This document shows, one piece after another, positions 1-10,134 of a stretch of DNA of 64,000 nt (the first letter of the stretch is position 1; each line of letters starts with the position of its first letter). The notes beneath the pieces were generated by a model. That model was given only the letters and a program-made list of their open reading frames with translations, was not told the origin of the DNA and searched no databases. Location of the stretch: NCBI RefSeq assembly GCF_033095805.1, contig NZ_CP109901.1, positions 2,790,001 to 2,854,000 of the forward strand, written 5' to 3'. Source of the DNA: Serratia sp. UGAL515B_01. Its GTDB lineage: Bacteria; Pseudomonadota; Gammaproteobacteria; Enterobacterales; Enterobacteriaceae. A program made the position numbers and the translations under genes.

Positions 1-1245
1 ACACATGATGATACCGTCTTTGTCTGTAGACCAAGGCGTACCGTCAAAACGCAAGAATGAAGCCCCAGCGCTTTCCTCACCACCAAATCCAAGAGAACCA
101 TCAAACAGCCCCTCAACAAACCATTTGAAACCCACGGGGACTTCTATCAGTTGGCGATCCAGATCGGCAACCACACGGTCGATCATCGCACTGGATACCA
201 AAGTTTTGCCCACAGCAACATCCTCCCTCCACTGCGGACGATGTTGGAAAAGATAATTGATGGCTACCGCCAAATAATGGTTCGGGTTCATCAGGCCCTT
301 TGGCGTGACAATACCGTGGCGGTCATAGTCTGGATCGTTAGCAAAGGCCAGATCGAATTTATCACGCAGAGCCAACAAACCGGCCATTGCCGACTCAGAA
401 GAACAGTCCATGCGAATGATACCGTCATGGTCAAGGTGCATGAAACGGAAAGTCTGATCGATCGAATCATTAACCAACGTTAAATCAAGTTTGTAATGCT
501 CGGCAATCCGCTGCCAGTATGCAATGCCAGAACCACCGAGTGGATCAACACCAAGCTTCAGCCCCACCCGCTGAATAGCTGGCATATCAATAATTTCCAC
601 CAGCCCAGTGACATAAGGCTGTACCAAATCCTGAGCATGAAGATAGCCACTATTCCAGGCTTTTTCCAACGATTGACGTTGAACACCCTGTAATTTAAGT
701 GTCAGTAGCTCATTGGCGCGTTTTTCAATCACCGAAGTTAGATTAGTGTCAGCGGGGCCACCGTTTGGCGGATTATACTTAATACCACCATCTTCCGGCG
801 GGTTGTGCGAAGGCGTAATAACAATGCCGTCAGCGACTGCTCCGCCTTTACGGTTGTGCGACAAGATAGCATGTGACACAGCCGGTGTTGGTGTGAAGCC
901 ATTATCTTCTTGTACAACAACCTCAACACCATTGGCAGTCAAAACTTCCAGCACGGAAATGAAGGCGGGCTCAGAGAGAGCATGAGTATCCTTGCCTACA
1001 TAACAAGGGCCAGTGGTGCCCTGCTCGCGGCGAACTTCGGCGATAGCCTGTGCTATCGCCAGGATATGCGCTTCATTAAAACTCTGGCGTAAAGCACTGC
1101 CACGGTGCCCTGATGTGCCGAATTTTACAGCATGAGCCGCATTACCGATTTCCGGTTCAAGCACATAATACTGTGACGTTAGTTGAGCTACGTTGATCAA
1201 ATCACTTTGCTGAGCGGGTTGCCCGGCACGTGGGTCATTCGCCAT
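1..1245 (-). CDS. pgm: Phosphoglucomutase, 3' end cut by window
   Basis: Interconverts glucose 1-phosphate and glucose 6-phosphate in the cytoplasm, feeding glycogen and UDP-glucose synthesis. The frame is open from the ATG at 1245 to the window edge (415 codons) and aligns with the E. coli Pgm family from its first residues. Visible motifs are the phosphate-binding TSGHRGS near residue 50, the catalytic-serine loop [11 protein letters not shown] near residue 150, the metal-binding DPDYDRHG near residue 310 and the sugar-binding GGEESAG near residue 390. About 130 C-terminal residues should lie outside the window. It follows seqA in the same direction with a 76-bp gap, as in E. coli, so cotranscription is likely. 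The identification is secure; only the end is missing. Confidence 0.95.
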   Translation of the reverse strand, partial: MANDPRAGQPAQQSDLINVAQLTSQYYVLEPEIGNAAHAVKFGTSGHRGSALRQSFNEAHILAIAQAIAEVRREQGTTGPCYVGKDTHALSEPAFISVLEVLTANGVEVVVQEDNGFTPTPAVSHAILSHNRKGGAVADGIVITPSHNPPEDGGIKYNPPNGGPADTNLTSVIEKRANELLTLKLQGVQRQSLEKAWNSGYLHAQDLVQPYVTGLVEIIDMPAIQRVGLKLGVDPLGGSGIAYWQRIAEHYKLDLTLVNDSIDQTFRFMHLDHDGIIRMDCSSESAMAGLLALRDKFDLAFANDPDYDRHGIVTPKGLMNPNHYLAVAINYLFQHRPQWREDVAVGKTLVSSAMIDRVVADLDRQLIEVPVGFKWFVEGLFDGSLGFGGEESAGASFLRFDGTPWSTDKDGIIMC

Positions 1246-1321
1246 CGACTCTCTCCCTTATGCCAGTACCGCGGCCGGGCAACATATCGCTTACGACCAC
1301 CGTCACAGGCTGTTTGCTAAA

Positions 1322-1861
1322 TTAGACAGTACCGCAAACTTTCTCGATCAGTTCCGCCGGGAACTGCATAGCCTGCATGATGTGTTCGATCATGCTACGC
1401 TTGCGGCCAGTATTAGTGTTAGTAATCACCCAATAAGGCGTACCTGAAACCTGCTTGGGTTTAGTATGCGTTCCGTTTGCCAACAACGTTTGCTGATCGC
1501 CAGCAAAATAGGTACGAGTGCGCCCATGCAACGCATCGGTTGCTATTGAAAACCCTTTTGGATCAATAGAATATAAAGTGGAAAGTATCATCATAAAACG
1601 ATTTATCGCTTTATTCTGTTCGGTATACTCATTCGACAACAGTAGTTCATGCACAACACGCTCATGCGACAGTTTTGCTGGAACGGCAACAACAGGCATA
1701 TTAGCCTGAGCCGCCTCAACAACAGTTGACATGTTACGTGCAGGAATGCCTGCGGTAAATTTCAGCATGCGCCGTAAAATATCAGACGCACTTTCACCAA
1801 TGTGCTGCGTATGGCTGGCAATGTAGCGGTAAAGTTCTTCGTCAACTTCTATAGTTTTCAT
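1322..1861 (-). CDS. seqA: Replication-initiation negative regulator SeqA
   Basis: SeqA binds hemimethylated GATC sites, sequesters oriC after initiation and organises newly replicated DNA. The 179-residue protein has the normal family length. The N-terminal oligomerisation segment begins MKTIEVDEELYRYIASHT, a variable linker covers about residues 36-65, and the C-terminal DNA-binding domain includes the conserved GRTRTYFA and GTPYWVITNTNTGRK stretches. The ATG at 1861 gives the expected N-terminus. pgm lies directly downstream, the conserved seqA-pgm order. Confidence 0.97.
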   Translation of the reverse strand: MKTIEVDEELYRYIASHTQHIGESASDILRRMLKFTAGIPARNMSTVVEAAQANMPVVAVPAKLSHERVVHELLLSNEYTEQNKAINRFMMILSTLYSIDPKGFSIATDALHGRTRTYFAGDQQTLLANGTHTKPKQVSGTPYWVITNTNTGRKRSMIEHIMQAMQFPAELIEKVCGTV

Positions 1862-2287
1862 CTTTATCCAAAACGATAATGCAATTGATTTTTATGGTAT
1901 TTAAAGAAAAACTTAATTTTCACCTACATATTTATATATCTGGTTTTACTGTAATTCACTGCCTTTGGCTAGATTAACAGACTCTAGAGGACCCGCCAAC
2001 TTTACCGCTATGACTTTGGGGAATGTTTAGAAAAAGGGTGGCTGGTACAGATAACTGCAAATCTAACATCAGGCTGTATCCGCTAATTACGCACCAGCAC
2101 TATTGAACGGTCATCTAGAGCAGAGAACAACAATACGGCGATGGCGATCAAACAAGAAAATCCAAGTTCAGGTTTCCTACTTCAGCACTCGCGAACTCTG
2201 GGTTTGGCATGAAGAGCCCACATGACTCATCAAGTAGATCAATATCATGATACCTTAACCAAATATCTCAACGTCATGAACTTAACC
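1862..2287. other. Divergent intergenic region seqA / ybfF
   Basis: This 426-bp gap must hold the promoters of seqA (leftward) and ybfF (rightward). The part next to seqA is AT-rich (1865-1950). I see no convincing RNA gene, terminator or conserved reading frame. The stretch 1980-2220 looks like decayed sequence but cannot be assigned to a family by eye. Confidence 0.4.
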
Positions 2288-3058
2288 ATGAAACTACATT
2301 ATCAATTGTTGCCCCAAGAGGTTTCCACCACGGCAACATTACCCATCGTCTTGATCCATGGCCTCTTTGGCAATCTGGACAACCTGGGCGTGCTAGCACG
2401 CGATCTGAGCCAACACTATGATGTGTTGAAAGTCGATCTACGCAATCATGGGCTTTCCCCGCACTCTACCGAGATGACTTATCGAGCGATGGCAGAAGAT
2501 TTGTTAACTCTGTTGAATGCGTTACGGATAGATAAAGCCATCATTATTGGCCATTCTATGGGAGGGAAAGCGGCAATGGCATTAACAGCAATAGCCCCCG
2601 AGCGCATTGAAAAACTGATAGTGATCGATATAGCCCCCGTGGCATACAACACCCGTCGTCATGATCGGATTTTTGCTGCTCTGCAAGCTGTGAGCGATGC
2701 AGGCATCACACAACGTCAACAAGCAGCCCTATTGATGCGCCAATATCTGGATGAAGAAGGCGTGATCCAGTTCCTGCTGAAGTCCTTCCATGCGGGAACC
2801 TGGCGATTCAACCTGCCGGTATTGATTGAACAATACGAAAATATTATCGGCTGGCAGGATATTCCTCCCTGGCCACGTCCAGCGTTGTTTATCCGTGGTG
2901 GGCTTTCTCCTTACGTACAGGATAACTATCGCGAAGGCATCATCCGCCAATTCCCACAAGCTCGTGCTCATGTTGTTGCTGGTACCGGTCATTGGGTTCA
3001 TGCAGAGAAACCAGAGAGCGTATTACGGGTTATTCGTCGCTTCCTTGACGTTTCATAA
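2288..3058 (+). CDS. ybfF: Alpha/beta-hydrolase esterase YbfF
   Basis: A cytoplasmic alpha/beta-hydrolase; the E. coli homologue is an esterase active on short acyl and acyl-CoA-like esters. Visible features are the oxyanion-hole motif VLIHGLFGN, the nucleophile elbow IGHSMGGKA and the C-terminal catalytic histidine in GTGHWVHAEKP. From the ATG at 2288 the protein is 256 residues, matching the E. coli length (254) and its MKL start. In-frame ATGs at 2276 and 2222 also exist; none has a strong Shine-Dalgarno, though GAAGAG precedes 2222, so the start is uncertain. ybfE follows in the same direction after 290 bp. Confidence 0.9.
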   Translation: MKLHYQLLPQEVSTTATLPIVLIHGLFGNLDNLGVLARDLSQHYDVLKVDLRNHGLSPHSTEMTYRAMAEDLLTLLNALRIDKAIIIGHSMGGKAAMALTAIAPERIEKLIVIDIAPVAYNTRRHDRIFAALQAVSDAGITQRQQAALLMRQYLDEEGVIQFLLKSFHAGTWRFNLPVLIEQYENIIGWQDIPPWPRPALFIRGGLSPYVQDNYREGIIRQFPQARAHVVAGTGHWVHAEKPESVLRVIRRFLDVS

Positions 3059-3348
3059 ACGTGTAATGGCGAAAAAACGTGCTAAAGATAATGGCTTAGC
3101 GTGCTTGTGGCCAAGTTTGGCATTGTCGGTGCGCCCTCCGCTAGGGTAAGATGACGCGCTATAATTTTGCCGCCCAGTCCAACGTGTGAGTCAGCGCAGG
3201 CTGGGGGTGAATTTGGTTAGGGTTTTTTGGCCTGAATTGTGTTAATCAAGCTTTCCAACAACGCGATACACTTGAGAACCTGCCATTTGACAGGCTCCGG
3301 ATATAGCATTTTTGGGATGCAAACTCCCTTGCAGTACCGCTACCTACT

Positions 3349-3636
3349 ATGGCAAAAGAACAAACGGATCGCACGACGATAGATCTGTTCGCGGATGAGC
3401 GCCGTCCGGGGCGCCCGAAGACCAACCCGCTCTCCCGTGATGAACAGCTCAGAATCAATAAGCGCAATCAACTGCGGCGTGACAAAGTACGTGGTTTAAG
3501 GCGTGTGGAGCTAAAAATTAACGCTGATGCGGTAGATGCCCTTAACCAACTGGCTGGTCAGCGCAATATCAGCCGCAGTGAGTTAATTGAACAGATGCTG
3601 TTAGCACAGTTGGCGGAAGAGTATCCTGAACAATGA
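3349..3636 (+). CDS. ybfE: YbfE, small ribbon-helix-helix-like protein
   Basis: A 95-residue basic protein of the YbfE family, known in E. coli as a LexA-regulated gene of unknown function. The first half is charged and rich in Arg/Lys. The C-terminal half (about residues 48-90), with INADAVDALNQLAGQRNIS followed by SRSELIEQMLLAQL, looks like a ribbon-helix-helix fold, suggesting DNA binding (inference). It sits between ybfF and fldA as in E. coli. No canonical LexA box is visible just upstream, so SOS control cannot be claimed here. Confidence 0.88.
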   Translation: MAKEQTDRTTIDLFADERRPGRPKTNPLSRDEQLRINKRNQLRRDKVRGLRRVELKINADAVDALNQLAGQRNISRSELIEQMLLAQLAEEYPEQ

Positions 3637-3939
3637 TCTTGTTAAAGGCATGGCGTTAAGGATGGTGCCATGCCTAATCAGCACGTATAGATAAGTCAAG
3701 GCATCGCATAAACATGATAAAACCTTGAGGCAAATTTCTGGCATGATACGCATTTACGGATGAGAAACCGTGCCTTATGTTTAAGATAATCCGGGTGTAT
3801 AAAGGCGGCAAACGCTAGCCTTAAGATGCAATGTCGACAGGTAGTGCGCAGCCAACCCCAGATAATTTGAACGATGAAAGCACGTTCTCATACCGCGTTT
3901 ACGCAATACAATCCATTGAATTAAAAGGTTATCTGTAAT
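3637..3939 (+). other. ybfE-fldA intergenic region with hairpin
   Basis: About 300 bp. Positions 3646-3675 form a perfect 9-bp inverted repeat (AGGCATGGC / GCCATGCCT, 12-nt loop) directly after ybfE. It lacks a strong U-run, so it is a weak terminator or a transcript-end structure. The rest should contain the fldA promoter; I see no further gene. Confidence 0.45.
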
Positions 3940-4479
3940 ATGGCTCATGTAGGCATTTTCTTTGGCAGCGATACTGGCAATACCGAAAACATTGCCAAAA
4001 TGATCCAAAAAACTCTTCGCCAGAAATACGGCAACGATGTCGCCGAAATTTACGACATTGCCAAGAGCAGCAAAGAAGATCTGGAAGCATTTGATATTTT
4101 ACTGCTTGGTATCCCAACCTGGTACTACGGGGAAGCACAGTGTGATTGGGATGACTTCTTCCCAACGTTGGAAGATATCGATTTCAACGGTAAGCTGGTT
4201 GCCTTATTCGGCTGTGGCGATCAAGAAGACTATGCGGAATACTTCTGTGACGCCATGGGGACGATTCGGGACATCATTGAACCACACGGTGCTGCTATCG
4301 TGGGCCACTGGCCGACTAAAGGCTACCATTTCGAGGCCTCTAAAGGGCTGGCTGATGACCATCATTTCGTTGGTCTTGCCATTGACGAAGATCGCCAGCC
4401 TGAACTGACCAACGAACGTGTTGAAGCCTGGGTTAAACAGATCAGCGAAGAACTGAGCTTGGCTGATATCGTCGGATAA
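3940..4479 (+). CDS. fldA: Flavodoxin 1
   Basis: A low-potential FMN electron carrier that supplies electrons to radical-SAM enzymes, methionine synthase and the IspG/IspH steps. The long-chain flavodoxin is 179 residues (176 in E. coli). The FMN phosphate loop is [11 protein letters not shown] near residues 9-19; isoalloxazine-binding loops are [15 protein letters not shown] and [15 protein letters not shown]. It has three more residues than E. coli around residues 27-33 (RQKYGND). It precedes fur in the same orientation, separated by a long inverted repeat. MiaB and LipA encoded in this window are radical-SAM enzymes that plausibly draw electrons from it. Confidence 0.97.
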   Translation: MAHVGIFFGSDTGNTENIAKMIQKTLRQKYGNDVAEIYDIAKSSKEDLEAFDILLLGIPTWYYGEAQCDWDDFFPTLEDIDFNGKLVALFGCGDQEDYAEYFCDAMGTIRDIIEPHGAAIVGHWPTKGYHFEASKGLADDHHFVGLAIDEDRQPELTNERVEAWVKQISEELSLADIVG

Positions 4480-4512
4480 ATACGCCATTTGGCCTGTACC
4501 GTACAGCCCCTT

Positions 4513-4547
4513 CCCCTTAATTGTACCGCTGTCGGTCAATTAAGGGG
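4513..4547 (+). terminator. Long hairpin between fldA and fur
   Basis: CCCCTTAATTG at 4513-4523 pairs perfectly with CAATTAAGGGG at 4537-4547. The loop extends the stem (ACCG / CGGT around CTGT) with one bulged base. It has no U-run, so it may be a weak or Rho-assisted fldA terminator or a structured part of a fldA-fur transcript. Confidence 0.5.
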
Positions 4548-4608
4548 CGCAGCCAAACCCCACAAAGCAGCCTGCGACAGTGCAAAGATAGCTTTGTTAG
4601 TGGCTAAA

Positions 4609-4639
4609 GGTTACTATTTACAGTAACCGGTTCTATAAT
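4609..4639 (+). promoter_or_regulatory. Candidate fur promoter with overlapping palindrome
   Basis: A perfect -10 hexamer TATAAT lies at 4634-4639, with a weak -35 (TTACTA, 4611-4616) at 17-bp spacing. A perfect 7-bp inverted repeat GGTTACT-N6-AGTAACC (4609-4628) covers the -35 and spacer, the geometry of an operator. It does not look like a Fur box. The binding factor is unknown. Confidence 0.5.
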
Positions 4640-4725
4640 GAGACGCAGTTAACTCTTTGTGCCAACCGATTGCCACAGGCGATAACGCCTTAACTTGATT
4701 TGCATAGTAACAGGACTGAACCCGC

Positions 4726-5172
4726 ATGACTGACAACAACAACGCATTGAAGAAGGCCGGCTTAAAAGTCACGCTTCCGCGACTCAAAATCCTGGAAGTA
4801 TTGCAGGACCCGAAATGCCATCACGTCAGTGCGGAAGATCTGTACAAAAAACTGATAGACATGGGTGAAGAGATAGGTCTGGCAACCGTATACCGCGTGC
4901 TGAACCAATTCGATGACGCCGGCATTGTCACTCGTCACAACTTTGAAGGTGGCAAGTCTGTATTCGAACTGACACAGCAGGACCACCACGATCACCTCAT
5001 TTGCCTTGATTGTGGCAAGGTGATCGAATTCAGCGATGAGCCTATCGAAGTACGCCAGCGTGATATCGCCAAACAACACGGTATTAAGTTGACCAACCAC
5101 AGTCTGTATCTGTACGGCCACTGTGAAACAGGTGACTGCCGTGCAGATGAGTCACTACACGATAAAAAATAA
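4726..5172 (+). CDS. fur: Ferric uptake regulator Fur
   Basis: A Fe(II)-dependent transcriptional repressor of iron acquisition. The 148-residue protein begins MTDNNNALKKAGLKVTLPR and has the winged-helix domain (about 1-80, including SAEDLYKKL and TVYRVLNQF). The dimerisation/metal domain has the His-rich QQDHHDHLICLDCGKV segment and a C-terminal CETGDC cysteine pair. These are the usual metal-binding residues. It lies downstream of fldA as in other enterobacteria. A strong terminator follows at 5194-5227. Confidence 0.98.
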   Translation: MTDNNNALKKAGLKVTLPRLKILEVLQDPKCHHVSAEDLYKKLIDMGEEIGLATVYRVLNQFDDAGIVTRHNFEGGKSVFELTQQDHHDHLICLDCGKVIEFSDEPIEVRQRDIAKQHGIKLTNHSLYLYGHCETGDCRADESLHDKK

Positions 5173-5193
5173 CTTCACGCCAAGCGTATTGAG

Positions 5194-5227
5194 AAAACCG
5201 CCTTCATTGCATGGCGGCTTTTTTGTT
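5194..5227 (+). terminator. Rho-independent terminator of fur
   Basis: AACCGCC (5196-5202) and GGCGGCTT (5213-5220) form the stem, followed by TTTTTTG. Classic intrinsic terminator 20 bp after the fur stop codon. Confidence 0.85.
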
Positions 5228-5368
5228 TTTACAAGTTACCAAAAATCCCCGGCCCCCCTTGGGATAGCGATGGTAAAAATCTGACAAAGTAACAGCGCGC
5301 TCATACAATACTTGTTACGACTACAACCTAACCCAACCGCCAGGGTGCAGATGGGTTAGGTTAGAGTA

Positions 5369-8032
5369 TTACGCCTTAATTGGCTCTGCACGGCTGAAGC
5401 GTTTGCCATCCGGACTAACCGCACGGATGATCACCTTACCCACCACGGCAGGACGCGACTTGTCATCATAACGCTGCCACTGTTTTCCCCCATCAGTTGA
5501 GTATTCAATACCCAAGCCTGGCAGAGAAATATTTGCCTCCAGTGTACCACCGATGATACGTGCCCCTGGTACTGGCAAGCGATAGCCCACACCACTTTTA
5601 TCCAGCTTGGCTAGTTCACGTTGCCCGATCAGGTTGGCAAAGCGCATCCAGTCTTTTTCCAGCGTTCGGATATCCACCAGATGGGTTTCTCCACCCTTAT
5701 ATTCACGGCCAGCTTTATATTCCTGTTCCCAATTTGCACGGTGCCAAGCTCTTTCAGCAACGGACAGAACGCGTGGGAAGATCATGTATTCCATTTCCTG
5801 ATCGGTGCGTTGTGTTTCACTCCACATCTGGGCAGAAAGACCATAGGCGCCCGGCCATGGCTTGTCGCTCTTGGCAGCAAAATAATTACCGTCGCGGTCA
5901 ACCGAGGTTTCAGCATTCTGCGGCAGGTTATTTGGCGCAAAGCTGAAGATTTTCTGTTCATCGCTGAAACGAGTTCCCCAGTAATAACCACGCTCGTTCG
6001 GGTTAACTTCGTACGGAAAGTCCAGATAGACGTAATCGGGGTTGGAGATAATCACGTCATAACCTTTGTTCGCCCAATCATTAGCCGAGTCGAAACCTCC
6101 CCAATACAGCGTATCCCAGAAGTTCACCGCAACATGCTTGGTGGCAAATGCCTGCGAATCTTTCGCATCCTTTAGCCCATCCTGCCACGCCTGCATTCTG
6201 TCGATGCCGTGTGATTTCACCAGTTGGCTGACCTCCAGCCCGAAGTAACTAGGCAAATGTTCCATGTCTTCCACTTTGCCGTTTTTGATCATCTGCTGGC
6301 ACACCTGAGATTTAGCCCAAGGTTTATCTTGCTTGCTCAGATCCAAAATACCTTTGCCAGCCTCTGGGTTCTTAACATCGGTATAGCCAGCGCCCAAACG
6401 GATATTTTTTGCTTCATCACCGCCAAAGTGCCAGGTTTTTAGCGGTTGCCCAGCTTCCTTGTGCATCTGAGCGATTTCACCGATCACTTTGTCGACAAAG
6501 TTCTTCGATGAATCCAGACATGGGTTTAAGTAACTCTGACGGTTGAAGTACTGGACAGAGGTGGTATTGGAGGTGTCGGTCGGGTCAATCAGGCGAAACT
6601 CATTCGCCTCTTTCTCTTTACCCTCGGCATGCAGTTTCTTATAACGCGCTTCCATTGAGATTATCGCTGCACGAGCATGTGCCGGCATATCAATCTCGGG
6701 GATCACTTCAATCTGACGCGCCTGAGCATATTTAATGATGTCGATGTACTCTTGGCGAGAGAAGAAACCACCGTGCGGCTCTGGACCGGAACCATACTGT
6801 GGCAACAGGCAGCTTGTCTCGCTTAAATCATGGCAACGCTGCCCTCCCACCTCAGTCAACTCCGATATACCTGGGATCTCAATGCGCCAGCCTTCATCGT
6901 CCGTCAAATGGAAATGGAATTTATTCAGCTTGTATGCAGCCATCTGATCCAACAGGCGCAATACCGTCTCTTTGTGATGAAAGTTACGCGCAACGTCGAG
7001 GAAGATACCGCGATACTGGAAGCGTGGGGCGTCTTTAACCTCTAGCGTAGCAATCTTCTTGCTGCCATCAGATGGCAGTAAAGAGAGGATGGACTGCAGG
7101 CCATAAAACACCCCAGCCTGATCGAAACCGGTAACCATGGCCCCTTGCTCACCAATCTTGAGCTGATAAGCCCCCGACACTGCAACATTACCTTTAAAGA
7201 TACCAGGCTGAATATCGGTTTTTATCGGATAACCAGTTACATTATTGGTAATACCCAGTAATTCAAAACGCTCTCTGATTACGTCAGCAGCTGGTCTGGG
7301 TAACGCACTCGGTTCCAAAGCAACACCGTTACCCAAATCAACATCATGTTGATGGATCTTGATCTCCATCGGGGTAGGTATGATCTGACCGCGCAGTGCC
7401 GCCATTGGCATCACTCTCAAATCCTGGTTTTTAGCAAAACGGCTTTCCGGCTGCATCAGGATATTGTTGTCATCCTTGGTGCGTTTCCACTGGTCGCCGG
7501 TGAACGGGGATACAAACTGCTCTATATCTTCCGTGTCGGTATTTTCCAAGACCCTCGGTTTGGCATCACCTGAGGTTGCATACCAGCGAGGGATAAAGTC
7601 ATTGCGGAACAGTTGCCAATATTCAGCAGTAATCGGGATTTCAACCGCTCGATTCGCCGGGAAATGAGTGAATTTTTCGGTAGGTTCCAGTCTGTAAAGA
7701 TCGCCAGTCAGGTGGGTAATTCTGAATTGTTCGTTATCCACTTTCAGCGTCTGACGTGGACTATGGAAATAGATCGCCCAGTCTTTACCTTTGATTTCCT
7801 GCCCATCATTACTCAAGGTCATTAGCACTTTATGGCAGGATGCCCAGTCTGCCCCCAGCTTAGCGCAATCGACACCCCGTTCACCCGCACGGTTATCTTG
7901 CATCTTGAGGTTTACTTTCAACTGACTGAGTCGGTCAACCAACTGCGGGTTCGCCATAGCCGGTCCTGTACTTCCTAGGAACTCAACGCTTGCCATCAGG
8001 GCGGCAAAGACACTCATCTTAAACTTGTTCAT
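5369..8032 (-). CDS. chb: Chitobiase (GH20 N,N'-diacetylchitobiase)
   Basis: Hydrolyses chitobiose and short chito-oligomers to GlcNAc outside the cytoplasm. The protein has 887 residues; S. marcescens chitobiase has about 885. A signal peptide ends near AMA (about residue 27). The order is the chitobiase N-terminal carbohydrate-binding-like domain (about 28-200), GH20b domain (about 215-335), catalytic GH20 barrel (about 340-770) and a C-terminal Ig-like domain. The catalytic pair in HFGGDEAKN falls on D539-E540 with this ATG, the numbering known for the Serratia enzyme, supporting the start at 8032 rather than an upstream in-frame TTG. It lies alone between fur and glnS; no chiP porin or chiQ accompanies it. 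Its product feeds the nag genes nearby. Confidence 0.95.
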   Translation of the reverse strand: MNKFKMSVFAALMASVEFLGSTGPAMANPQLVDRLSQLKVNLKMQDNRAGERGVDCAKLGADWASCHKVLMTLSNDGQEIKGKDWAIYFHSPRQTLKVDNEQFRITHLTGDLYRLEPTEKFTHFPANRAVEIPITAEYWQLFRNDFIPRWYATSGDAKPRVLENTDTEDIEQFVSPFTGDQWKRTKDDNNILMQPESRFAKNQDLRVMPMAALRGQIIPTPMEIKIHQHDVDLGNGVALEPSALPRPAADVIRERFELLGITNNVTGYPIKTDIQPGIFKGNVAVSGAYQLKIGEQGAMVTGFDQAGVFYGLQSILSLLPSDGSKKIATLEVKDAPRFQYRGIFLDVARNFHHKETVLRLLDQMAAYKLNKFHFHLTDDEGWRIEIPGISELTEVGGQRCHDLSETSCLLPQYGSGPEPHGGFFSRQEYIDIIKYAQARQIEVIPEIDMPAHARAAIISMEARYKKLHAEGKEKEANEFRLIDPTDTSNTTSVQYFNRQSYLNPCLDSSKNFVDKVIGEIAQMHKEAGQPLKTWHFGGDEAKNIRLGAGYTDVKNPEAGKGILDLSKQDKPWAKSQVCQQMIKNGKVEDMEHLPSYFGLEVSQLVKSHGIDRMQAWQDGLKDAKDSQAFATKHVAVNFWDTLYWGGFDSANDWANKGYDVIISNPDYVYLDFPYEVNPNERGYYWGTRFSDEQKIFSFAPNNLPQNAETSVDRDGNYFAAKSDKPWPGAYGLSAQMWSETQRTDQEMEYMIFPRVLSVAERAWHRANWEQEYKAGREYKGGETHLVDIRTLEKDWMRFANLIGQRELAKLDKSGVGYRLPVPGARIIGGTLEANISLPGLGIEYSTDGGKQWQRYDDKSRPAVVGKVIIRAVSPDGKRFSRAEPIKA

Positions 8033-8227
8033 CTTCTTCAACCTATAGTGTGATCAGTTGTTGTAAGTACAAATTTTTTCAAAATCAGAAGACGGTGAAT
8101 AAAGCGGTAACGATGAATTTAACATCTTTCTCATCCTGAAATATGTCGCCGTAGCAGTCGCTCCAATTCGGGCATAGATGCTATTTTGGATTATTCAGAA
8201 ACAGGAAAAGTGAGGCTGGTTTAGCAG

Positions 8228-8255
8228 ATATAAAAGCGCAGCCTAAGCTGCGCTT
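8228..8255 (-). terminator. Intrinsic terminator of glnS
   Basis: AAGCGCAGC / GCTGCGCTT stem (8234-8255, 4-nt loop) followed on the minus strand by a T-rich run. It lies 26 bp past the glnS stop codon. Confidence 0.75.
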
Positions 8256-8281
8256 GCTTTTGGGACAATACTGTATTAGTG

Positions 8282-9946
8282 CTATTCGCTAATTTTCGCC
8301 CAGGTATCGCGTAATCCAACGGTGCGGTTGAATACCAGACGTTCGGCCGAAGAATAACGACTATCGGCGCAGAAATAGCCTTCGCGCTCAAACTGGTAGG
8401 CTTTTTCCGGTTGTGCTGCTGCCAGGCTTGGCTCGACAAAACCCTGCTTGATAACCAGTGACTCCGGGTTAATCGTGGAAAGGAAGTCATCAGCAGCCCC
8501 TGGGTTAGCCACACTGAACAGACGATCATACAAACGGATTTCGGCTGGTATGGCATGGGCGGCAGATACCCAGTGGATAACCCCTTTTACCTTGCGGCCA
8601 TCGGCAGGATCTTTGCTCAACGTCTCTGGATCATAGGTACAGAAGATGGTGGTGATCTCACCAGTAGCATCTTTCTCTATACGTTCGGCCTTGATGACAT
8701 AGGCGTTGCGTAGACGAACCTCTTTACCCAACACCAGACGTTTGTACTGTTTGTTGGCTTCTTCACGGAAATCTGCACGATCGATGTACACTTCGCGACT
8801 GAAAGGGACCTGACGACTCCCCATTTCCGGTTTGTTAGGATGATTAGGCATGGACACCATTTCCACTTCATCCGACATATTCTCGATAACCACCTTCACC
8901 GCGTCCAATACCGCCATGGCCCGCGGTGCATTCTCATTAAGATCGTCACGAATACAGGACTCCAACGCCATCATCTCGACGTTATTCTCCTGCTTGGTCA
9001 CACCGATACGCAGGCAGAATTCACGGATAGAAGCGGGGGTATAGCCACGGCGACGCAGGCCCGAAACGGTCGGCATACGCGGATCATCCCAACCTTCCAC
9101 TACCTTCTCTGTAACCAATTGGCTCAGCTTGCGCTTGGACATAATGGCGTATTCAAGATTGAGGCGCGAGAACTCATACTGACGCGGATGGCACGCAATA
9201 GTGATGTTATCTAGCACCCAGTCGTATAAACGGCGGTTATCCTGAAACTCCAACGTACACAACGAATGGGTGATCCCTTCCAACGCATCGGAAATACAGT
9301 GGGTAAAATCATACATTGGGTAGATACACCACTTATTACCCGTCTGATGGTGCTCTGCAAACTTGATACGATAAATCACCGGATCGCGCATAACGATAAA
9401 CTGCGATGTCATATCGATTTTTGCACGCAGGCAGGCAGCACCTTCGGCAAACTTACCGTTACGCATCTTTTCAAATAGCGCCAGGTTTTCTTCTACCGTA
9501 CGGTTACGGTAAGGGCTGTCCTCACCCGGAGCCGTCAGCGTACCGCGATACTCCCGGATCTGTTCAGCAGTCAGCTCATCGACATAGGCTAAACCTTTAC
9601 TAATCAGTTCAACGGCATACTGATACAACTGGTCAAAATAATCAGAAGAATAACGAACATTACCGCTCCATTTAAAGCCCAACCACTCTACGTCGTGTTT
9701 GATGGAGTCAACAAACTCGATATCTTCTTTCGCCGGGTTGGTGTCATCGAAGCGCAGATTGCATTGGCCTTGATAATCTTTAGCAATACCAAAGTTCAGA
9801 CAAATGGATTTGGCATGGCCAATATGCAAATAGCCGTTAGGTTCCGGTGGAAAACGCGTCTGTATTGACGTGTGCTTCCCTGATGCCAGATCTTCATCAA
9901 TGATCTGACGGATAAAATTGGTTGGGCGGGCTGCGGCCTCACTCAT
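8282..9946 (-). CDS. glnS: Glutaminyl-tRNA synthetase
   Basis: Charges tRNA-Gln with glutamine, a class Ib synthetase active in the cytoplasm. With the ATG at 9946 the protein is 554 residues, exactly the E. coli length, and begins [17 protein letters not shown] good Shine-Dalgarno (GAGGAAGAG) precedes this ATG. The class I signature is HIGH in [10 protein letters not shown] (about residues 40-43) and the KMSKS equivalent is MSKRK near residue 270. It lies downstream of nagE on the same strand but behind a strong nagE terminator. Three of its substrate tRNA genes are encoded at 19.5-19.9 kb. Confidence 0.98.
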   Translation of the reverse strand: MSEAAARPTNFIRQIIDEDLASGKHTSIQTRFPPEPNGYLHIGHAKSICLNFGIAKDYQGQCNLRFDDTNPAKEDIEFVDSIKHDVEWLGFKWSGNVRYSSDYFDQLYQYAVELISKGLAYVDELTAEQIREYRGTLTAPGEDSPYRNRTVEENLALFEKMRNGKFAEGAACLRAKIDMTSQFIVMRDPVIYRIKFAEHHQTGNKWCIYPMYDFTHCISDALEGITHSLCTLEFQDNRRLYDWVLDNITIACHPRQYEFSRLNLEYAIMSKRKLSQLVTEKVVEGWDDPRMPTVSGLRRRGYTPASIREFCLRIGVTKQENNVEMMALESCIRDDLNENAPRAMAVLDAVKVVIENMSDEVEMVSMPNHPNKPEMGSRQVPFSREVYIDRADFREEANKQYKRLVLGKEVRLRNAYVIKAERIEKDATGEITTIFCTYDPETLSKDPADGRKVKGVIHWVSAAHAIPAEIRLYDRLFSVANPGAADDFLSTINPESLVIKQGFVEPSLAAAQPEKAYQFEREGYFCADSRYSSAERLVFNRTVGLRDTWAKISE

Positions 9947-10051
9947 ATCACTCTTCCTCAAATGCAAAGCGCTTCACATAATCGTCTATGTTCCAACAAG
10001 CCACGTCAGGAAACAACCGTTAGTTTCACGAAAACACACCGCTACCGTACA

Positions 10052-10087
10052 AAAATAAAAAGCGGGAAAAGATCGCTCTTTTCCCGC
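10052..10087 (-). terminator. Intrinsic terminator of nagE
   Basis: An 11-bp perfect stem (10062-10072 with 10077-10087, 4-nt loop) is followed on the minus strand by TTTTTATTTTT. It ends the nagE transcript before glnS. Confidence 0.9.
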
Positions 10088-10134
10088 CAGCTATGGTCAT
10101 ATCACTTCATTAATCGCTTAACACCAAGCGCGAC

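Noticed and set aside
3280..3293. CTG...CAG upstream of ybfE as a LexA box.
   Set aside because: The spacing is 8 bp instead of 10, and the centre is not TA-rich.
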